Under the pieces are notes generated by a model. It was not told where the DNA came from. It made no database searches and saw only the letters and a list, made by a program, of their open reading frames with translations. The position numbers were made by a program, and so were the translations under genes. Below are positions 1 through 10,518 of a stretch of DNA of 64,000 nt, in pieces (position 1 is the stretch's first letter; each line of letters opens with the position of its first letter). Source of the stretch: Hyposmocoma kahamanoa (taxonomy: Eukaryota > Arthropoda > Insecta > Lepidoptera > Cosmopterigidae); NCBI RefSeq assembly GCF_003589595.1, contig NW_020653333.1:2813391-2877390 (forward strand), in the 5' to 3' direction.

Positions 1-1084
1 TTGTTAGCATTAAACCAATAAACTACCTTAGGTATTTGATTCATCGGATTTGCACGTTAGGATATACTTCAGATGTTTCTAAACCATATTCCTGTAAGTC
101 ACTATACTGGAAAGAGATCGATATGTCTTTTTTAAAATATGAATAGATCACACGCTTAGTGTTATATAGCCACATCTGTAAAATGACTATTTTTCAGAAG
201 TAAGGCTTAAAGATTATACGAACGAATCTTAATCGATATATTTTTATTTTTAAATAGGAGAATTATAAAACTTCACACATTACTTCACATTCGTTTAGTG
301 TCATGTGTAAAAATGCCTAAAATTCTATTTACTTTATAAAATTAATTAAAATAGAATCCTGAGCGTAGCGAGGGTTTCAAGGTACGAGACGCAAAACACA
401 TAACTTTTCACCTTACTGTAGCGAGGAAAATGGTAGATGAAAGAAAAATAGTTGAACTATAACAAAATAATAAACAAAATTAGTTATCGTTGTCACTTTA
501 ATGTCAATTATAATAAGATTAAAATATACCAACGGATTTATATTACATAAATAAGTAATGTACGACAAATTGCGTAGTTGAAAGTGTCATTCTGTTTTTT
601 TCATCGAAAGAAAAAGTTAGGTGCATCACAGTCCATCGTCAAGTTCAAATTTCAAAAACCTTTTCCACGCTAGAGTGGAAAAAACGCTTTTGCTAGAGCT
701 AGTGAGGTGAAAAGGTTATTTTTATTGTTTATTTAAATATTGTCATAGCTTCATTTACGTTATTTGTTTTACTTGTATTAGATTACGTTATAATGTAATA
801 AATTTATCTTTGATGTAGTTCGTATTGTTTTCACATGGCTTTATAATACCATGGGTACGAAGTTTTAAATTTGAGTTTCAGAATAACCCAGTTCTTTATC
901 AAAGGACGGGGCTTGACGGTATAACGCACTTCCACGTTCCACACTTAACTTTTACTACGTATATAATTGTTTGGAAAACATACCTGCTTACTTTGAAGTG
1001 GATATATCGCAGTTCTACGAGTAGTACGAGTAGGAAAAGAGGTTGATCTAGTATTCTTTGTAACAAAACCAATAAAATATGTGC
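1..1084. other. Unassigned AT-rich DNA
   Basis: I see no gene. A short inverted match (AACTTTTCACCT near 403 and AGGTGAAAAGGTT near 703) surrounded by gcgtagcgagg and gctagtgagg motifs suggests a decayed inverted-repeat element around 350-720. Ends and target duplication are not definable. The short ORF at 825-1046 has no recognisable domain. Confidence 0.4.
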
Positions 1085-1500
1085 AAGGAAATCAAAGTCA
1101 AAGTCATAGAATCATTTATTCAATAGGTAAAATAATTTACACTTGAAAACGTAATTTTTCAAGCTACTGCTCGTTCACTATATAGCCTATAGGACAAATT
1201 CTGGATTCATCAGCTTGGGCAGATACGAACAAGAAACTCTAGAGCCTTAGTTCCCAAAGTGGTCCAGGGGTTCACGGAAGTCTACGTTGGCGTGACAAAA
1301 AATAATATGGATATGGAATATAAATGTAGCTGCAGGGGGTCCATAAGAACCAGCAAAATTTTGAAGTGTCTATGAAGAAAAAAATTTGGGAAGCTCTGCT
1401 CTAGAGTTTGCTCGTTTCAAATAAATTTAAATGCTATGGAATATACTTTGAATCAAATTTGTGTGGAATCTAGACCCATTCGTCTTTCCATACATCTTTG
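1085..1500 (-). mobile_element. LINE 3' UTR with GTCAAA tail, 5'-truncated
   Basis: The segment begins with a short AATCAAAGTCAAAGTCA tail, then an inverted AATAAA-like region and CACTTGAAAACG. It is closely similar to 50930-51165, including tgctatggaatacactttgaatca. This is the reverse complement of a Jockey-like LINE 3' end that terminates in TTTGAC repeats, as at 23310-23396 and 61448-61500. No coding sequence remains. It is interrupted by the MITE at 1245-1398. Confidence 0.7.
1245..1398. mobile_element. hAT-type MITE nested in a LINE 3' UTR
   Basis: A 154-bp insertion is flanked on both sides by CTCTAGAG (1237-1244 and 1399-1406), a perfect 8-bp target-site duplication. The ends carry imperfect inverted repeats centred on TTCCCAAA/TTTGGGAA, as in many hAT elements. 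Comparison with the uninterrupted relative at 50930-51165 shows that the flanking LINE sequence is continuous without it. It has no coding capacity, so it is non-autonomous. Confidence 0.7.
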
Positions 1501-1666
1501 TATGGTGTCGCCATCTCTGAGGTCCCGGGTTCGATGTAGAAAACTAACTTTTCTATATTGTCTCGAGTCTGGTGCTAGTGGTACCGACGTTGTTTCCGAC
1601 TTCCATAACAGAAGTGCTTTAGCTAATTTACTTTGGGATCAGAGCAATCTATGTGATGTTGTCTAG
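1501..1666 (+). mobile_element. tRNA-like SINE fragment (family D)
   Basis: The segment begins with gtcgccatctctgaggtcc followed by CGGGTTCGAT, a B-box-like stretch of a tRNA-derived head. It then shares a body (aactaacttttctatattgtctcg ... tttgggat) with 54040-54226. The head is truncated before the A box. Two copies in the window support a dispersed SINE family. Small ORFs across it are incidental. Confidence 0.55.
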
Positions 1667-1718
1667 TATTTATTTAGGTCATGATAGCATTTATTCTCAT
1701 TGGAAATACATCTATGTG

Positions 1719-1775
1719 CCAAGTTTTATTAAAATCGGTTAACGGAAAGTGAGAGAAATTCAACCAAACCGGTTG
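1719..1775 (+). repeat. Family C fragment
   Basis: This short piece contains caagttttattaaaatcgg followed by ttaacggaaagtgagagaa, matching the internal 'GAAATCGGTTACCGGAAAGTGCG' region of family C copies at 37433 and 52136. Both ends are missing. Confidence 0.45.
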
Positions 1776-2067
1776 CATCCACTAATTTGTCACACATTAG
1801 AATATTTACATTTTTGTGCCTGAAAATAGCCCCATGTGCTTATAATTTTACCATTACGATAATCGGAATGCAGCAGCAGACGCAGAACTCACTCTCACAT
1901 TACTGCTAGACGGTAGAAACAGTTTAAGAGTCTATACTACCTTAGCTCGAATTCAAAATTTTCCCGTACTAATACGGTTCACTACACTTGAGAATTTATT
2001 AGAGAATTTATTTTTTTACAAACGAAAAACCCTTTGAAAAAATTGTATACGTGTTCTGTTTAGTTCA

Positions 2068-2390
2068 GTAGAGGAGAGATTGAAGAAGCGATACCCCACG
2101 GCATCACTCATTTCGCTGTCGGAGCACCTCCCTTCTGGGCATAATCTACCTTGGCACACTTGGAAATCTTTAAATAGACGGCGGACCCAAGTCGACCGAA
2201 GCGAGGAGAGCATGCACAGGTAGGGTTATAGCTCTGAGAGCGCATGTATTTGTGGTGTCTCTCCCCAGACTATGGCACATTTGACACACTTTTGTCTCAT
2301 CCTACGTGCCCCTACACCTGCACAGGCGAGGACCTGTACAACGCCACTGATAATGTGTCAGTCGCTGAGTACTGGTCCTCAGAAATATAA
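2068..2390 (+). pseudogene. LINE ORF C-terminus with Cys/His finger, one stop and one frameshift
   Basis: Conceptual translation from about 2072 gives a KKRYPTASLISLSEHLPSGH stretch, then a WHTWKSLNRRRTQVDR stretch, then CICGVSPQTMAHLTHFC. The C-x-C-x8-H-x4-C spacing is the knuckle found at the extreme C-terminus of several invertebrate LINE polyproteins. A TAG interrupts the frame where the family has Trp (near 2221), and a frameshift near 2320 moves to a frame reading EDLYNATDNVSVAEYW. No reverse transcriptase core is present, so the copy is 5'-truncated. Lineage not assigned. Confidence 0.6.
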
Positions 2391-2441
2391 ACGTCAGAGT
2401 CGACACGCTAAGAATAAGAAGTAGATATAAAAAAATCATTG

Positions 2442-2751
2442 GTTTTTTTTTTTATAATGTCAAGTGATGGGACAAACAGGTCGTGCGCCTGATGGTAAGC
2501 TACACGCCTGTCCATAACAGGTGCTGTACCACTCAGAGCTTTAAGTCGCAAAAATCAGAGGGGCGCTGTCACTGCGCCCGTCTCCCTGAGACATAAGTTG
2601 ACAAGTCCCATGTGCCTGTAATTTCACCAGCACCCTTGCCCTTCAATACCGGAACTCAGTAATGCTGACATTACTGCGTGGCGGCAGAAATAGGTAAGGT
2701 GGCAGTACTACCCAGGACGAACTCTTTCACAAGGAGCTCTATTACTACTAA
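2442..2751 (-). mobile_element. Family A copy A1, near full length
   Basis: On the plus strand this begins with a T-run (reverse of the A-rich tail), continues through tggtaagctacacgcctgtcc, the CAGTAATG/CATTACTG hairpin and acgaactctttcacaagga, and ends at ctattactactaa. It spans both family termini and is one of the best copies for deriving a consensus. The short ORF at 2671-2880 is incidental. Confidence 0.8.
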
Positions 2752-2789
2752 CCTATTGAATACAGCAATTTCCTCGTAAAATTTCGAGA

Positions 2790-2945
2790 TAAGTTTGTGT
2801 TCTTTTTCTGGCGTGAAAATGTTTATGAATCGTGTTTTAATATCGTGTGTGTTTGGATGAAATTTGTGGTGTGTGTCCATGGCACCCGCGACACAGGGTT
2901 TTCCCAGTGCGGGGCTATGTTGAGTGTGTGCGTTATTATTATTTA
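2790..2945 (+). mobile_element. SINE body (family E), truncated
   Basis: Shares the body aatttgtggt...gtgtgtccatggca...gggtttcccagtgcgggg...ttgagtgtgtgcgttattatt with the loci at 19869-20045 (minus) and 30705-30895 (plus). The last of these has a tRNA-like head, so this is a SINE copy lacking the head. It ends in TTA repeats, the usual 3' end of the family here. Confidence 0.6.
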
Positions 2946-2999
2946 TTCAACACTTTCACTGCTATACGGAACGAACTTCAAGAAAGAAAAACAAGATGT

Positions 3000-3430
3000 T
3001 ATACGTAATAAATAATATTAATATATATGAGTTTTTAAAAATTGTTAAGAAAGAATATTTTATTTTGCTTTTTATTACTTAGATATATAATTACTCATTA
3101 CTTTTATTTTCGCTATTTACATTTGATTAATGAAATATTATTTTAATCTTGACATTGATTTGATTAAGACATTTTATTTATTTTTATTTTTTTTTTTTTA
3201 ATTGTTAAATTGTTATGATAAGAATTCATAAATTTTACTTTAATTCTTTCTATTTTATTAATATAATATTATTCTGATATTGATTTGATTAATTATGATA
3301 GATTTTAATATTATTTTTATTGATTTCAATTTTAGATTGCAGTGCCCTACAAGGTTACATGGCTGTACTTATATTTATTTTAAGAACTTGTGTATTAACC
3401 ATGTAACGCAATAAATGAATAAATAAATAA
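3000..3430 (+). mobile_element. AT-rich DNA ending in a LINE-like 3' end
   Basis: 3000-3335 is extremely AT-rich with no recognisable feature. From about 3340, tgcagtgccctacaaggtt leads into an AATAAATGAATAAATAAATA tail ending near 3430, which looks like the polyadenylated 3' end of a retroposon. No coding remnant is visible and no family is assigned. Confidence 0.35.
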
Positions 3431-3720
3431 AACTTTTCACAAGGAAGTAGAGACAGTCGAATTTGAGATGTAGAACAAACCCACTCGACCAATAACACGT
3501 AGTGGGCGGAAGGGTGCGAGAAAACGCGCTGACGTAGGACGGTGCCCTGTTCAGTATACGATTAGAACAATGCCAACCTATTGTTACTAGACAAATAACT
3601 ACGAACTATTTCTGACAAAGTAAACATTTCTATCAACTAACAGCTCTTTATTCGAGGTTTCCACGTTCCTGATGTAAAAGTTATATGGTTTTAAGCACTA
3701 AACACATTGAAGAACATTAT

Positions 3721-4352
3721 TTGTTTTTTAATTCGGGAATGAATCACGTATAAAACATATTTTAATTACCTCGACGTTTCGGACATATTGCAACGTCTGT
3801 GGTCTCGAAGGGACTGAAGAGGCGGGAGTCAGCATCTTCTGGCCGTGCGAGTTTTTTTAACTACCCGCACTTGATCTTCATTATTTATTTCTGCACTAGG
3901 GTTCTCACTAGACCGACACACAACACTCACGATATCCGGCGATACTTGATGTCGTTTACATTTGCTGATAATTGGATCCCATGACGATGAAAGCTTAAAA
4001 CCGTCTTCTCGGTTGAAATTACGGTGTTTTTTAATTTCAATAGCTTCACGAACGATTCTGCTATAGTGATGACGTTCTGTAGAAAGGATCTTGGGATTAT
4101 GAAGCTCAATCCAGTGGTTAAAATGCTCGGCTATTGCAGACTTATTGAGCTACCGGTTCTTAACAGCCGCGATGTATTCTTTAACTCTTTCCGCTATGGT
4201 GCGTTTTGTCTGCTCAATATAGGAACTCCGACAACTGCAATCAATCTTGTAAACGCCCGGAGATTGAAAGGGGATTTCATTCTTAGATGACCTGACATAA
4301 CGTGTCCTTGGACGACGGCGTAAACACAGTTTTTGTACAGTACTTTTTGAAG
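3721..4352 (-). pseudogene. Penelope-like element, GIY-YIG endonuclease C-terminus and 3' end (PLE-A copy 1)
   Basis: Read on the minus strand from about 4350, the sequence encodes the GIY-YIG nuclease domain typical of Penelope-like retroelement C-termini: GVYKIDC, then SSYIEQTKRTIAERVKEYI, then after a stop near 4150 the homologous reading continues through REAIEIKKH and FNREDGF to the shared C-terminus. The second half of the motif reads YIE instead of YIG, so an invariant Gly is lost. Downstream are the CCGAAACGTCGAGGTAA box (about 3766-3782) and the 3' terminal region shared with 56875-57546. The reverse transcriptase part is absent. This is a dead 5'-truncated copy. Confidence 0.8.
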
Positions 4353-4489
4353 AGCACGTCAATGTCAACTAAGAAAGTAGGACCTTATTGCAATGATAAT
4401 AAAAAACCTTGCCTAATGCCCTGAAAACTTTAAATTGTATAGCGAAAAATTTTCAGACTAATCAGTTAAAAACCTGATCTCAACCAAAC

Positions 4490-4716
4490 CTGCCAAGTTT
4501 ACCAACCTGTTACCGGAAAAAGCCCAAATTCAGATTCAACCCCTAGAGGTAAAATATTTCTTCAAATTTAATTGGGACCAATACTGAGGAATTCTTCCCA
4601 ACAAGAAAAGAATCATCAGAATCGGTTGAGAAATTGAATTATCGCGTATATTAATACATTAAAAAAAATACAATCGAATTGAGTGCCTCCTCCTCCTTTT
4701 TCTGAAGTCGGTTAAA
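4490..4716 (+). repeat. Family C copy
   Basis: Contains ttaccggaaaaag, cctagaggtaaaatatttc, ttcaaatttaattgggacc and aagaatcatcagaatcggtt, and terminates ctgaagtcggttaa near 4716. These landmarks occur in the same order in copies at 37433, 48649 and 52136. The left ACCGACCTC end is degraded here. Confidence 0.65.
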
Positions 4717-4792
4717 AATACGATAATAATATTCGAAGAAAACTCAGCAGACCATTTTCCAGTCTCAAAGTAAGAATTTGACTCATTTCCAA

Positions 4793-4863
4793 GTCGTACC
4801 GCCTGGTAGTTAAGCTACACGTCTGCCCATAGCAGTGGCAGAGGCACTCCGACCGTTAAATCA
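4793..4863 (-). mobile_element. Family A copy A2, 3' part (split)
   Basis: Matches the 3' portion of family A (cgcctggtagttaagctac ... cagtggcagaggcactcc). Its sequence stops at TAAATCA (4857-4863) and resumes at another TAAATCA at 5252, so a later retroposon split the element. Confidence 0.65.
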
Positions 4864-5251
4864 AAATCAAAAATCACAAAAGTGTTTATTCAAAATACAG
4901 TCGACATAAACTACAAACTGAGGTTCGGGCCAACCTATTAAGTAATTAAATACTCGTGTCAGGTGGTCCCGCTCTTCCTTAACGCAGACATAATATTTTT
5001 TACAAAACCGAATTTAAACAAAGACAAAAAATTGAATTTAGATAACAGTAAGAATACATATTTTTATCTACATAAATACATGTAGATAAAAATATGTATA
5101 GATAAAATTTACATTAATAGGCCAATTTTAAACCTAACAGGTATATCGCAAAAGTGCTTCTGTATCATTGTTAATTTATCATTTCAATACAGTTTCCTTA
5201 CATTTGCATAAGTTCAATTGCTATATATCCAATAATTCATTTATTATATTG
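4864..5251 (-). mobile_element. Retroposon insertion with 7-bp target duplication
   Basis: This 388-bp block interrupts family A copy A2 and is flanked by direct TAAATCA repeats (4857-4863, 5252-5258). Its left end AAATCAAAAATCACAAAAGT is the reverse complement of a TTTGATTTT-type LINE tail, so it is probably a 5'-truncated LINE 3' UTR lying on the minus strand. It contains the 46-bp palindrome at 5054-5099. Confidence 0.55.
5054..5099. repeat. Perfect 20-bp inverted repeat, 6-nt loop
   Basis: The arm ATACATATTTTTATCTACAT (5054-5073) is followed by a 6-nt spacer and its exact reverse complement (5080-5099). It lies within the retroposon insertion. All arms are AT-rich. Confidence 0.85.
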
Positions 5252-5408
5252 TAAATCACAAAGATCTGAAACATAAAGTCTCAAACGTGCCTGTAATTTC
5301 ACCAGCACCAGCCCTTCAAGACCAGAATTGTTTAACGGCAGAAATACGTAAGGTTAAGGCTACTTCCCTGGACGGACTCTTTCACAAGAAGCTCTACTGC
5401 TACCAAAG
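5252..5408 (-). mobile_element. Family A copy A2, 5' part (split)
   Basis: Resumes the family with aaatcacaaagatctga, then gtgcctgtaatttcaccagc, and ends aagctctactgctaccaa. It is the other half of the copy starting at 4793. The hairpin segment is partly deleted (ccagaattgtttaacggcag). Confidence 0.7.
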
Positions 5409-6367
5409 TGACTGTTCTATGAGTACGTAGTAAGAAAACTAACTCTAAAGGCGCTACTCAAAAGGCCCAGACAAAAATCAATTTCAAAAGTTCCTACTGG
5501 GAATTCAAACCTAGCCGATCTCTTCATCAAACACCTATTATAACACGCTGGGTCTATCCATCAAATTAACCAACAATAACCTAAATTTATGAAACAACGT
5601 TCTTTCAAAGGATTTACAACGTTACAGGTACTTTATATTCTACCGAAAATGTCTATAATTAACCAGCGGTAGTCATTCACCACCAGCTAGACAGTCTAAT
5701 TGCCAGATTGGATATCATAAAAAATACCAACCTAGGAAAAATCTATGACGCATAAAGTCCACGAACTGTACATACGTATCTTTTCAGTGCACTGTATATA
5801 TCCCTCGTCTCCCCTATCTCCCTTCGTCTCCCTAGAGCAGATCGATTTGCCCCACTCCACATCTCCCCCTGGCAAGGAAATTTTCCCCACCATACATAAT
5901 AAAATGCTAACATTAAGGTTCAAAATGGTTCGCATTCAAACTGGCTTTCCCCCAGAGAACCATCTTTCACCGTTCCCATATTTAAATTGGTCTATCATTT
6001 CGAGATTAGCAAACTAAAATACGCCGTAAACCTGTTCCGTTAAGTCGTGTTTTGGTTTGAATGAGCGCTTTTTAAGAGAATCGATCTCAATGCGACTTTA
6101 GAATCAAAATGTCGTAAGTATCATTTGATCTTTTTATAGGAAATTCAAATTAATCCTTCGCAAATAAGGCTGAAAGTCGTGTGTAAGAGATGAATTAGGG
6201 AGTAATGTAGTACAGACACAGTGAATGTTATTTTAAGACAGATTGAATATTTCTCATTGGTTCAGAATCTGAGAGGGACATGATAACGTTTTTTTTTACA
6301 TGCAAGTTTCTGTATATACCAAGCTATGTAGTTCTTCTATCTAGTACATTATGTATTGTTTAATAAA
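5409..6367. other. Unassigned DNA
   Basis: No gene or known repeat recognised. The 90-codon ORF at 5745-6017 is rich in Pro, Ser and Leu from a CT-rich tract (about 5800-5890). It has no domain and no support beyond its length. Confidence 0.35.
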
Positions 6368-7189
6368 TTCAAATTCATTTATTTAATTGTGACACAAGGT
6401 CACAAAAGATGTACAAAAATTCATATTGAATCACTGTGATCTCCCTTGCAACATACAAAGTTTTATATCTTTTTATATACATAGTCATGCAATAATTTGT
6501 ATAGCGAATTCATGCCGATGCCGTCTAATAAAATAACATCAGTCACAATACTAAAAGAACATACACAATATGAGCATTAATAGTTTTAAAGCAAAATATA
6601 AATCAACATTATTACGACGACAACTTGCTGCAGAAAATTTGAAGCATGCTTACTGAAAAACTTTGAAAATAGTAATATACTTTTGACACAAATCCCTAAG
6701 ATAAATAACTATTGAAATAATAAAAGACATAACATTTACGCACACGTATACACACAACTATACACAATGTCGATCCCCATGAGCTTGTTTACTTGTATTG
6801 TTTTTTCTTTTCCTTTTTTCTTTTCTTTTTTTTAGACATTAATTATTACTATGCCAATAACTATAATTATAATCTTATGTGCATTTGTTATTTTGGATAT
6901 CGTTACGAACTAGTTTATAAAGAATAGATATAAAATGAAAGCCCTCCTACCTCCCGCTCAATACCATAAGGGAGTAGAAGTAGGCAGAGGCTGAAAAACA
7001 GTGCTGCACGTTATCATCGTCGTTTCAGCATAAGCTGAGTCTAAGCCTTTTGTCTCAATTTACTTTTACTGTTTTGACTTCTTTGCTATGTATAAATTCT
7101 TTTAAAAATGTTATTCTGAGATAATAAATTATTTATTTATTTATTTTATAATTAATTACTTTAAATTAAATATATGTATATATAATCCT
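6368..7189 (-). mobile_element. Probable LINE 3' UTR start, then unassigned AT-rich DNA
   Basis: At 6368 the sequence AAATTCAAATTCATTTATTT followed by aattgtgacacaaggtcac resembles the reverse complement of a LINE 3' end with a GAATTT-type tail. The remainder up to 7189 is AT-rich and shows no coding remnant. I cannot place the element's other end. Confidence 0.3.
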
Positions 7190-7445
7190 TCGATCCGGCT
7201 GTATTGGAACCAACATCTTCCAGCAAAACGTGGCAAACGTTATGCCAACTAGGTCATGGAACGAACTAGTGGACCTTACGAATTTTTCTACGTGCTTGTT
7301 GCAGCATGCATGCATCTTTGTTTTTGGTTTTTAACGACTTTTTTGCCGTAGCGCCATCTGTGAGAAATCTATTTCTTTACTCAGCCAGGTACCTTTATAG
7401 CTACCAGCAGCTGACTAGAGACGTCGCTGTAATAATTGTAGTTTT
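7190..7445 (-). mobile_element. tRNA-headed SINE (family B)
   Basis: On the minus strand it has a tRNA-like head: TGACCTAGTTGGCATAACG (A-box-like) and GTTGGTTCCAATAC (degenerate B box) near 7205-7260, ending in the GCCGGATCGAAGG motif. The body upstream on the plus strand includes tttttaacgactttttt and gccgtagcgccatctgtgag. The same parts occur near 14440-14690 and 27840-28020. tRNA cloverleaf pairing is poor, so this is a retroposon and not a functional tRNA gene. Confidence 0.6.
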
Positions 7446-7655
7446 TAAATTTATTGAATGTCTAATCGTTATTTTTTAAATCTCTAATATTGCAAAATGT
7501 GCTTTCATTGAGGTAATTACGTTGTCTGAAACTCTGAAGCATTATTGCAATTTCTTATTTCAATCGGAAATTTATTATAGACCTTCGAAGCCATTACTTT
7601 AGCGAAGACATTCCTTAGCTTCTTTAGTAGGGCAGATAATAACAATATACTTTAT

Positions 7656-7957
7656 TAGCAGTAGGGCTCCTTTTGAAAGAGTTCGTCCAGGGTAGTACTG
7701 CCACCTTACCTACTTCTGCCGCCAAGCAGTAATGTCAGCATTACTGTGTTCCTGTGGTTTTGAAGGGTAAGGGTGCTGGTGAAATTACAGGCACGTGGGA
7801 CTTGTTAACTTATGTGTCAGGGTGACGAGCAGCAGCCGTAATGCCCCTCAGATCTTGCGATTTAAAGCTCTGAGTGGCACTGTAACTGTTATGGACAGGC
7901 GTATAGCTTACCATCACGCACGACTAGTTCGTCCCGTCACTTGATGTTATAAAAAAA
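7656..7957 (+). mobile_element. Family A copy A3, near full length
   Basis: Starts tagcagtagggctcc, has gttcgtccagggtagtactg, the intact CAGTAATG-tcag-CATTACTG hairpin, and ends cacttgatgttataaaaaaa. Both termini are present, making it a reference copy. Confidence 0.85.
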
Positions 7958-8087
7958 GTACCAGGGAACCATACCAATTACATACCAGGGCCCCAAATCT
8001 ACTAATTTTCATGAAACCTCTGGTAATTGTAACTCCAATGAGGCTGCACTGTGATTGTATTGCGATCATGACAACATTTGTCATTTT

Positions 8088-8455
8088 AGGAAATGAAACT
8101 ATTTTTCCGGATTTAAATCGCCATTCCAATATCAATTAATAATAAATTTAAGTTAATAAACATTGAAACAGTTAAAATAGAACATAATGTAGCGTAAATT
8201 GGAATGTTCTTTCTAAAATTAAAAATAAGATATTTAATTAATAATTTTTCTAACTATAGTGAAAAAATGGGGTGGTTTACATTAATATTAGACAAAACTG
8301 GTTGAGGACTTTACCACCTCAGTCAACCGTGACCATGGGACCTGTAAAGGACCTGAAACGTCTGTTTGCTTGAAAAAACAAATATAAGCAATTTAAATGC
8401 GGAAAAATAGTTTCATTTCCCATGTGTGACAATCGCGAAAACCTAAGAACTCGAT
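8088..8455 (+). mobile_element. PLE-B type element with inverted ends
   Basis: The ends form an inverted repeat: GGAAATGAAACTATTTTTCC (8089-8108) against GGAAAAATAGTTTCATTTCC (8401-8420). The interior has the family block aactggttgaggactttacc, accatgggacctgtaaagga and CTGAAACGTCTG. It then ends with the shared tail aatcgcgaaaacctaagaac. The same blocks occur at 40257, 49841 and 53577, where GIY-YIG coding remnants link the family to Penelope-like elements. This copy has no coding sequence. Confidence 0.65.
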
Positions 8456-9246
8456 ATTTGTCATTTTGTTAAAATCTAGTTGCAGTGCAGTTGTGTCTCT
8501 ATATACTGTCAATGGAATGGCAGTGCTGGCAGTGCTGGCATTCATTCAATGTTGCCATTAAAATTACTAGGAAATTATTATGCATGTCTTAATTATTTTC
8601 GTTTATGCAGCAATTTAACCTTTAAATTAAATTTATTTTTATGTCAAATAATTGGTAAAATAATGCGTGTAGTCGTAATCCCTTCATGCAGCCGAAACCA
8701 CGACTGCATGAAGTCGGTGTCATTAACTGCATAATTGATGCCAAAAAAAAACAACCGACAGAAAAAATAACTAACAGATTCAAGAGTGATGCAACAGAAA
8801 AGCAGCAGGTGAAGAAGAGGAGAGCAGGTTTTAGTCCGCAAAACCGGATATACCGCTTGGTTCGAACCTGGCATCCATGATGAGTTCCTATTTAACACGT
8901 TGTTCGCCGAAAATGACCGGCGCGACATCTCATCTACCTACAAGGGCCGTGGGGGGTTAAAATGACCGGTACGACACACCCAACTTTGCGAGCCCCGTTC
9001 ATGCCGAAGGTGGCAGACTCTACGTATTTAGCCATATAACATTACCAGCGTGGTCCTGGCAAATTTCTCTTGCCACTTAGTTTTTAGGATTTTTGATGGC
9101 ATAACTTCTTTTCTAGACTTAGAGGAATGACTTATATATTTGGAATAAAAAATTTGACTTTAATTTTAAATTAAATTTAAAAGTTACAAACTAAGCAAAA
9201 AAATGGTTAACCCGAAATGTCAATCTCAAATGAAAGACGTATGTCA
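8456..9246. other. Unassigned DNA
   Basis: No gene recognised. It contains a direct repeat of ggcagtgct (8519-8538) and an inverted match ccatgcagccgaaaccacgactgcatga near 8680-8710. The overlapping short ORFs at 8480-8928 have no identifiable domains. Confidence 0.3.
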
Positions 9247-9254
9247 GTTTCAGG

Positions 9255-9748
9255 CATCGAGTATATAACCAGAAATAGAGACAAAATAAGGGCCATATAT
9301 TCCTGGTAACACATTAGCGATACAGCTCATATAAATATCAACTCTCATTTGCACTGAAATACAGACAGGGCAACTACTGACCTGTGACTCTCCGTATATT
9401 CCAAAAAATATTCTGTATTTATTATAATAAAGATAATATCTCTAACAATGCCGTGCTGTTCCATTCGGTGGTGTGGGAAACACAGCAAAACATCTAATTA
9501 CAAAAAAAAAACGGAATCACATTTCATCGGTAATTAAATATTAAATAAGTAATTTTACAATTTTCGTCCATTATAGCAAAGCTCAAGTTAACTGGTCGAT
9601 TTGAATTGAAACAGTTGACGACACCCGTCAATTGTTTCGAATTCGGGCCGGCCAATCGGAGCACAGTTGTCACAGTAATGATATGGCAGAATAGTTTTCA
9701 AACAAATTAAATGACATTTCGTCTCTATTTCTGGTTATATACTCGATG
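9255..9748. mobile_element. hAT-like non-autonomous element, 494 bp
   Basis: Terminal inverted repeats CATCGAGTATATAACCAGAA... extend about 33 bp with one mismatch (9255-9287 against 9716-9748). Flanking 8-bp direct repeats are GTTTCAGG (9247-9254) and GTTTTAGG (9749-9756), 7 of 8 identical. An 8-bp duplication with CA-starting termini fits the hAT superfamily. No transposase reading is visible, so it is non-autonomous. Confidence 0.7.
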
Positions 9749-9756
9749 GTTTTAGG

Positions 9757-10518
9757 TAAACATCGATCGAACATTACGTGTACACGTGTACGAACTCTGC
9801 CCCGTATTTTGTCCGGCGCGGCCTAAACATAATAATTATTGAGATTGAAATGTCCGGCCGAAAATAATCCCAAAATACAGTCAAATAATGAAATATCGCG
9901 AAAAAACTTATATACATATATAAATGAGACCAAAACGTCACATAAACTAAGGAAATCTATTTTGAAAATTTTTGAAAATTCTTGCCGGCGACCAACGTAA
10001 CATTATAATATATACATATATAGGTGAAGCGATGTTACGTATATAACCGCCTACCAAATTGACCACCACCTCCTTTAGTGAAGCCGTACATAAACTCTAA
10101 ATCGTGTCTGATTATATAGCTGTATAGATACATATGTAGGTGGTTTGAACTGACACTGTACACAAAAGCGTGCGGGCGTTGGCATCGCTCGGGAATCATC
10201 AAGCCCGCTTGAAAACTCTTACAAAGGCTTTTGTGGCTCTTTGTTGGGGAAAATCTCATACTAAGTCCCGGAGCTAGCGACGTAAATTTCACTGGATTAT
10301 TTTCTGTAGGTGAAAGGTAAAAAACGTTAAGTCAACAATTTAATAAGGTATTTAAAGTTAATCTTAGATTCGTATGCGTTCCGAAGCCGAGAAAAGACGG
10401 TACGAAATGTTACAGGGATTTTCGGCATTAATATATATTATATTTATATAAAAAATACCTATCACAGTAGTCGGAAAAGACATTTTCCAAAAATGACGTT
10501 TCGAATTTTATAAAAATT
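9757..10518. other. Unassigned DNA
   Basis: No gene recognised. Small features include a palindromic gtacacgtgtac (9780-9791) and several tatacatata runs near 9905-10030. The 85-codon minus ORF at 10035-10292 shows no domain. Confidence 0.3.

Noticed and set aside
2442..2751. Family A as a Helitron (TC start, CTAA end in the minus reading)
   Set aside because: Most copies carry a T-run outside the would-be TC start, the base after the end is not constant, and one copy (26141) has a 7-bp target duplication that Helitrons do not make.
4024..4290. 88-codon plus ORF
   Set aside because: It is antisense to the Penelope-like endonuclease remnant on the minus strand.
8480..8928. Overlapping 84- and 94-codon ORFs on opposite strands
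   Set aside because: No domain, no repeat relation and no codon-pattern support; they overlap each other.
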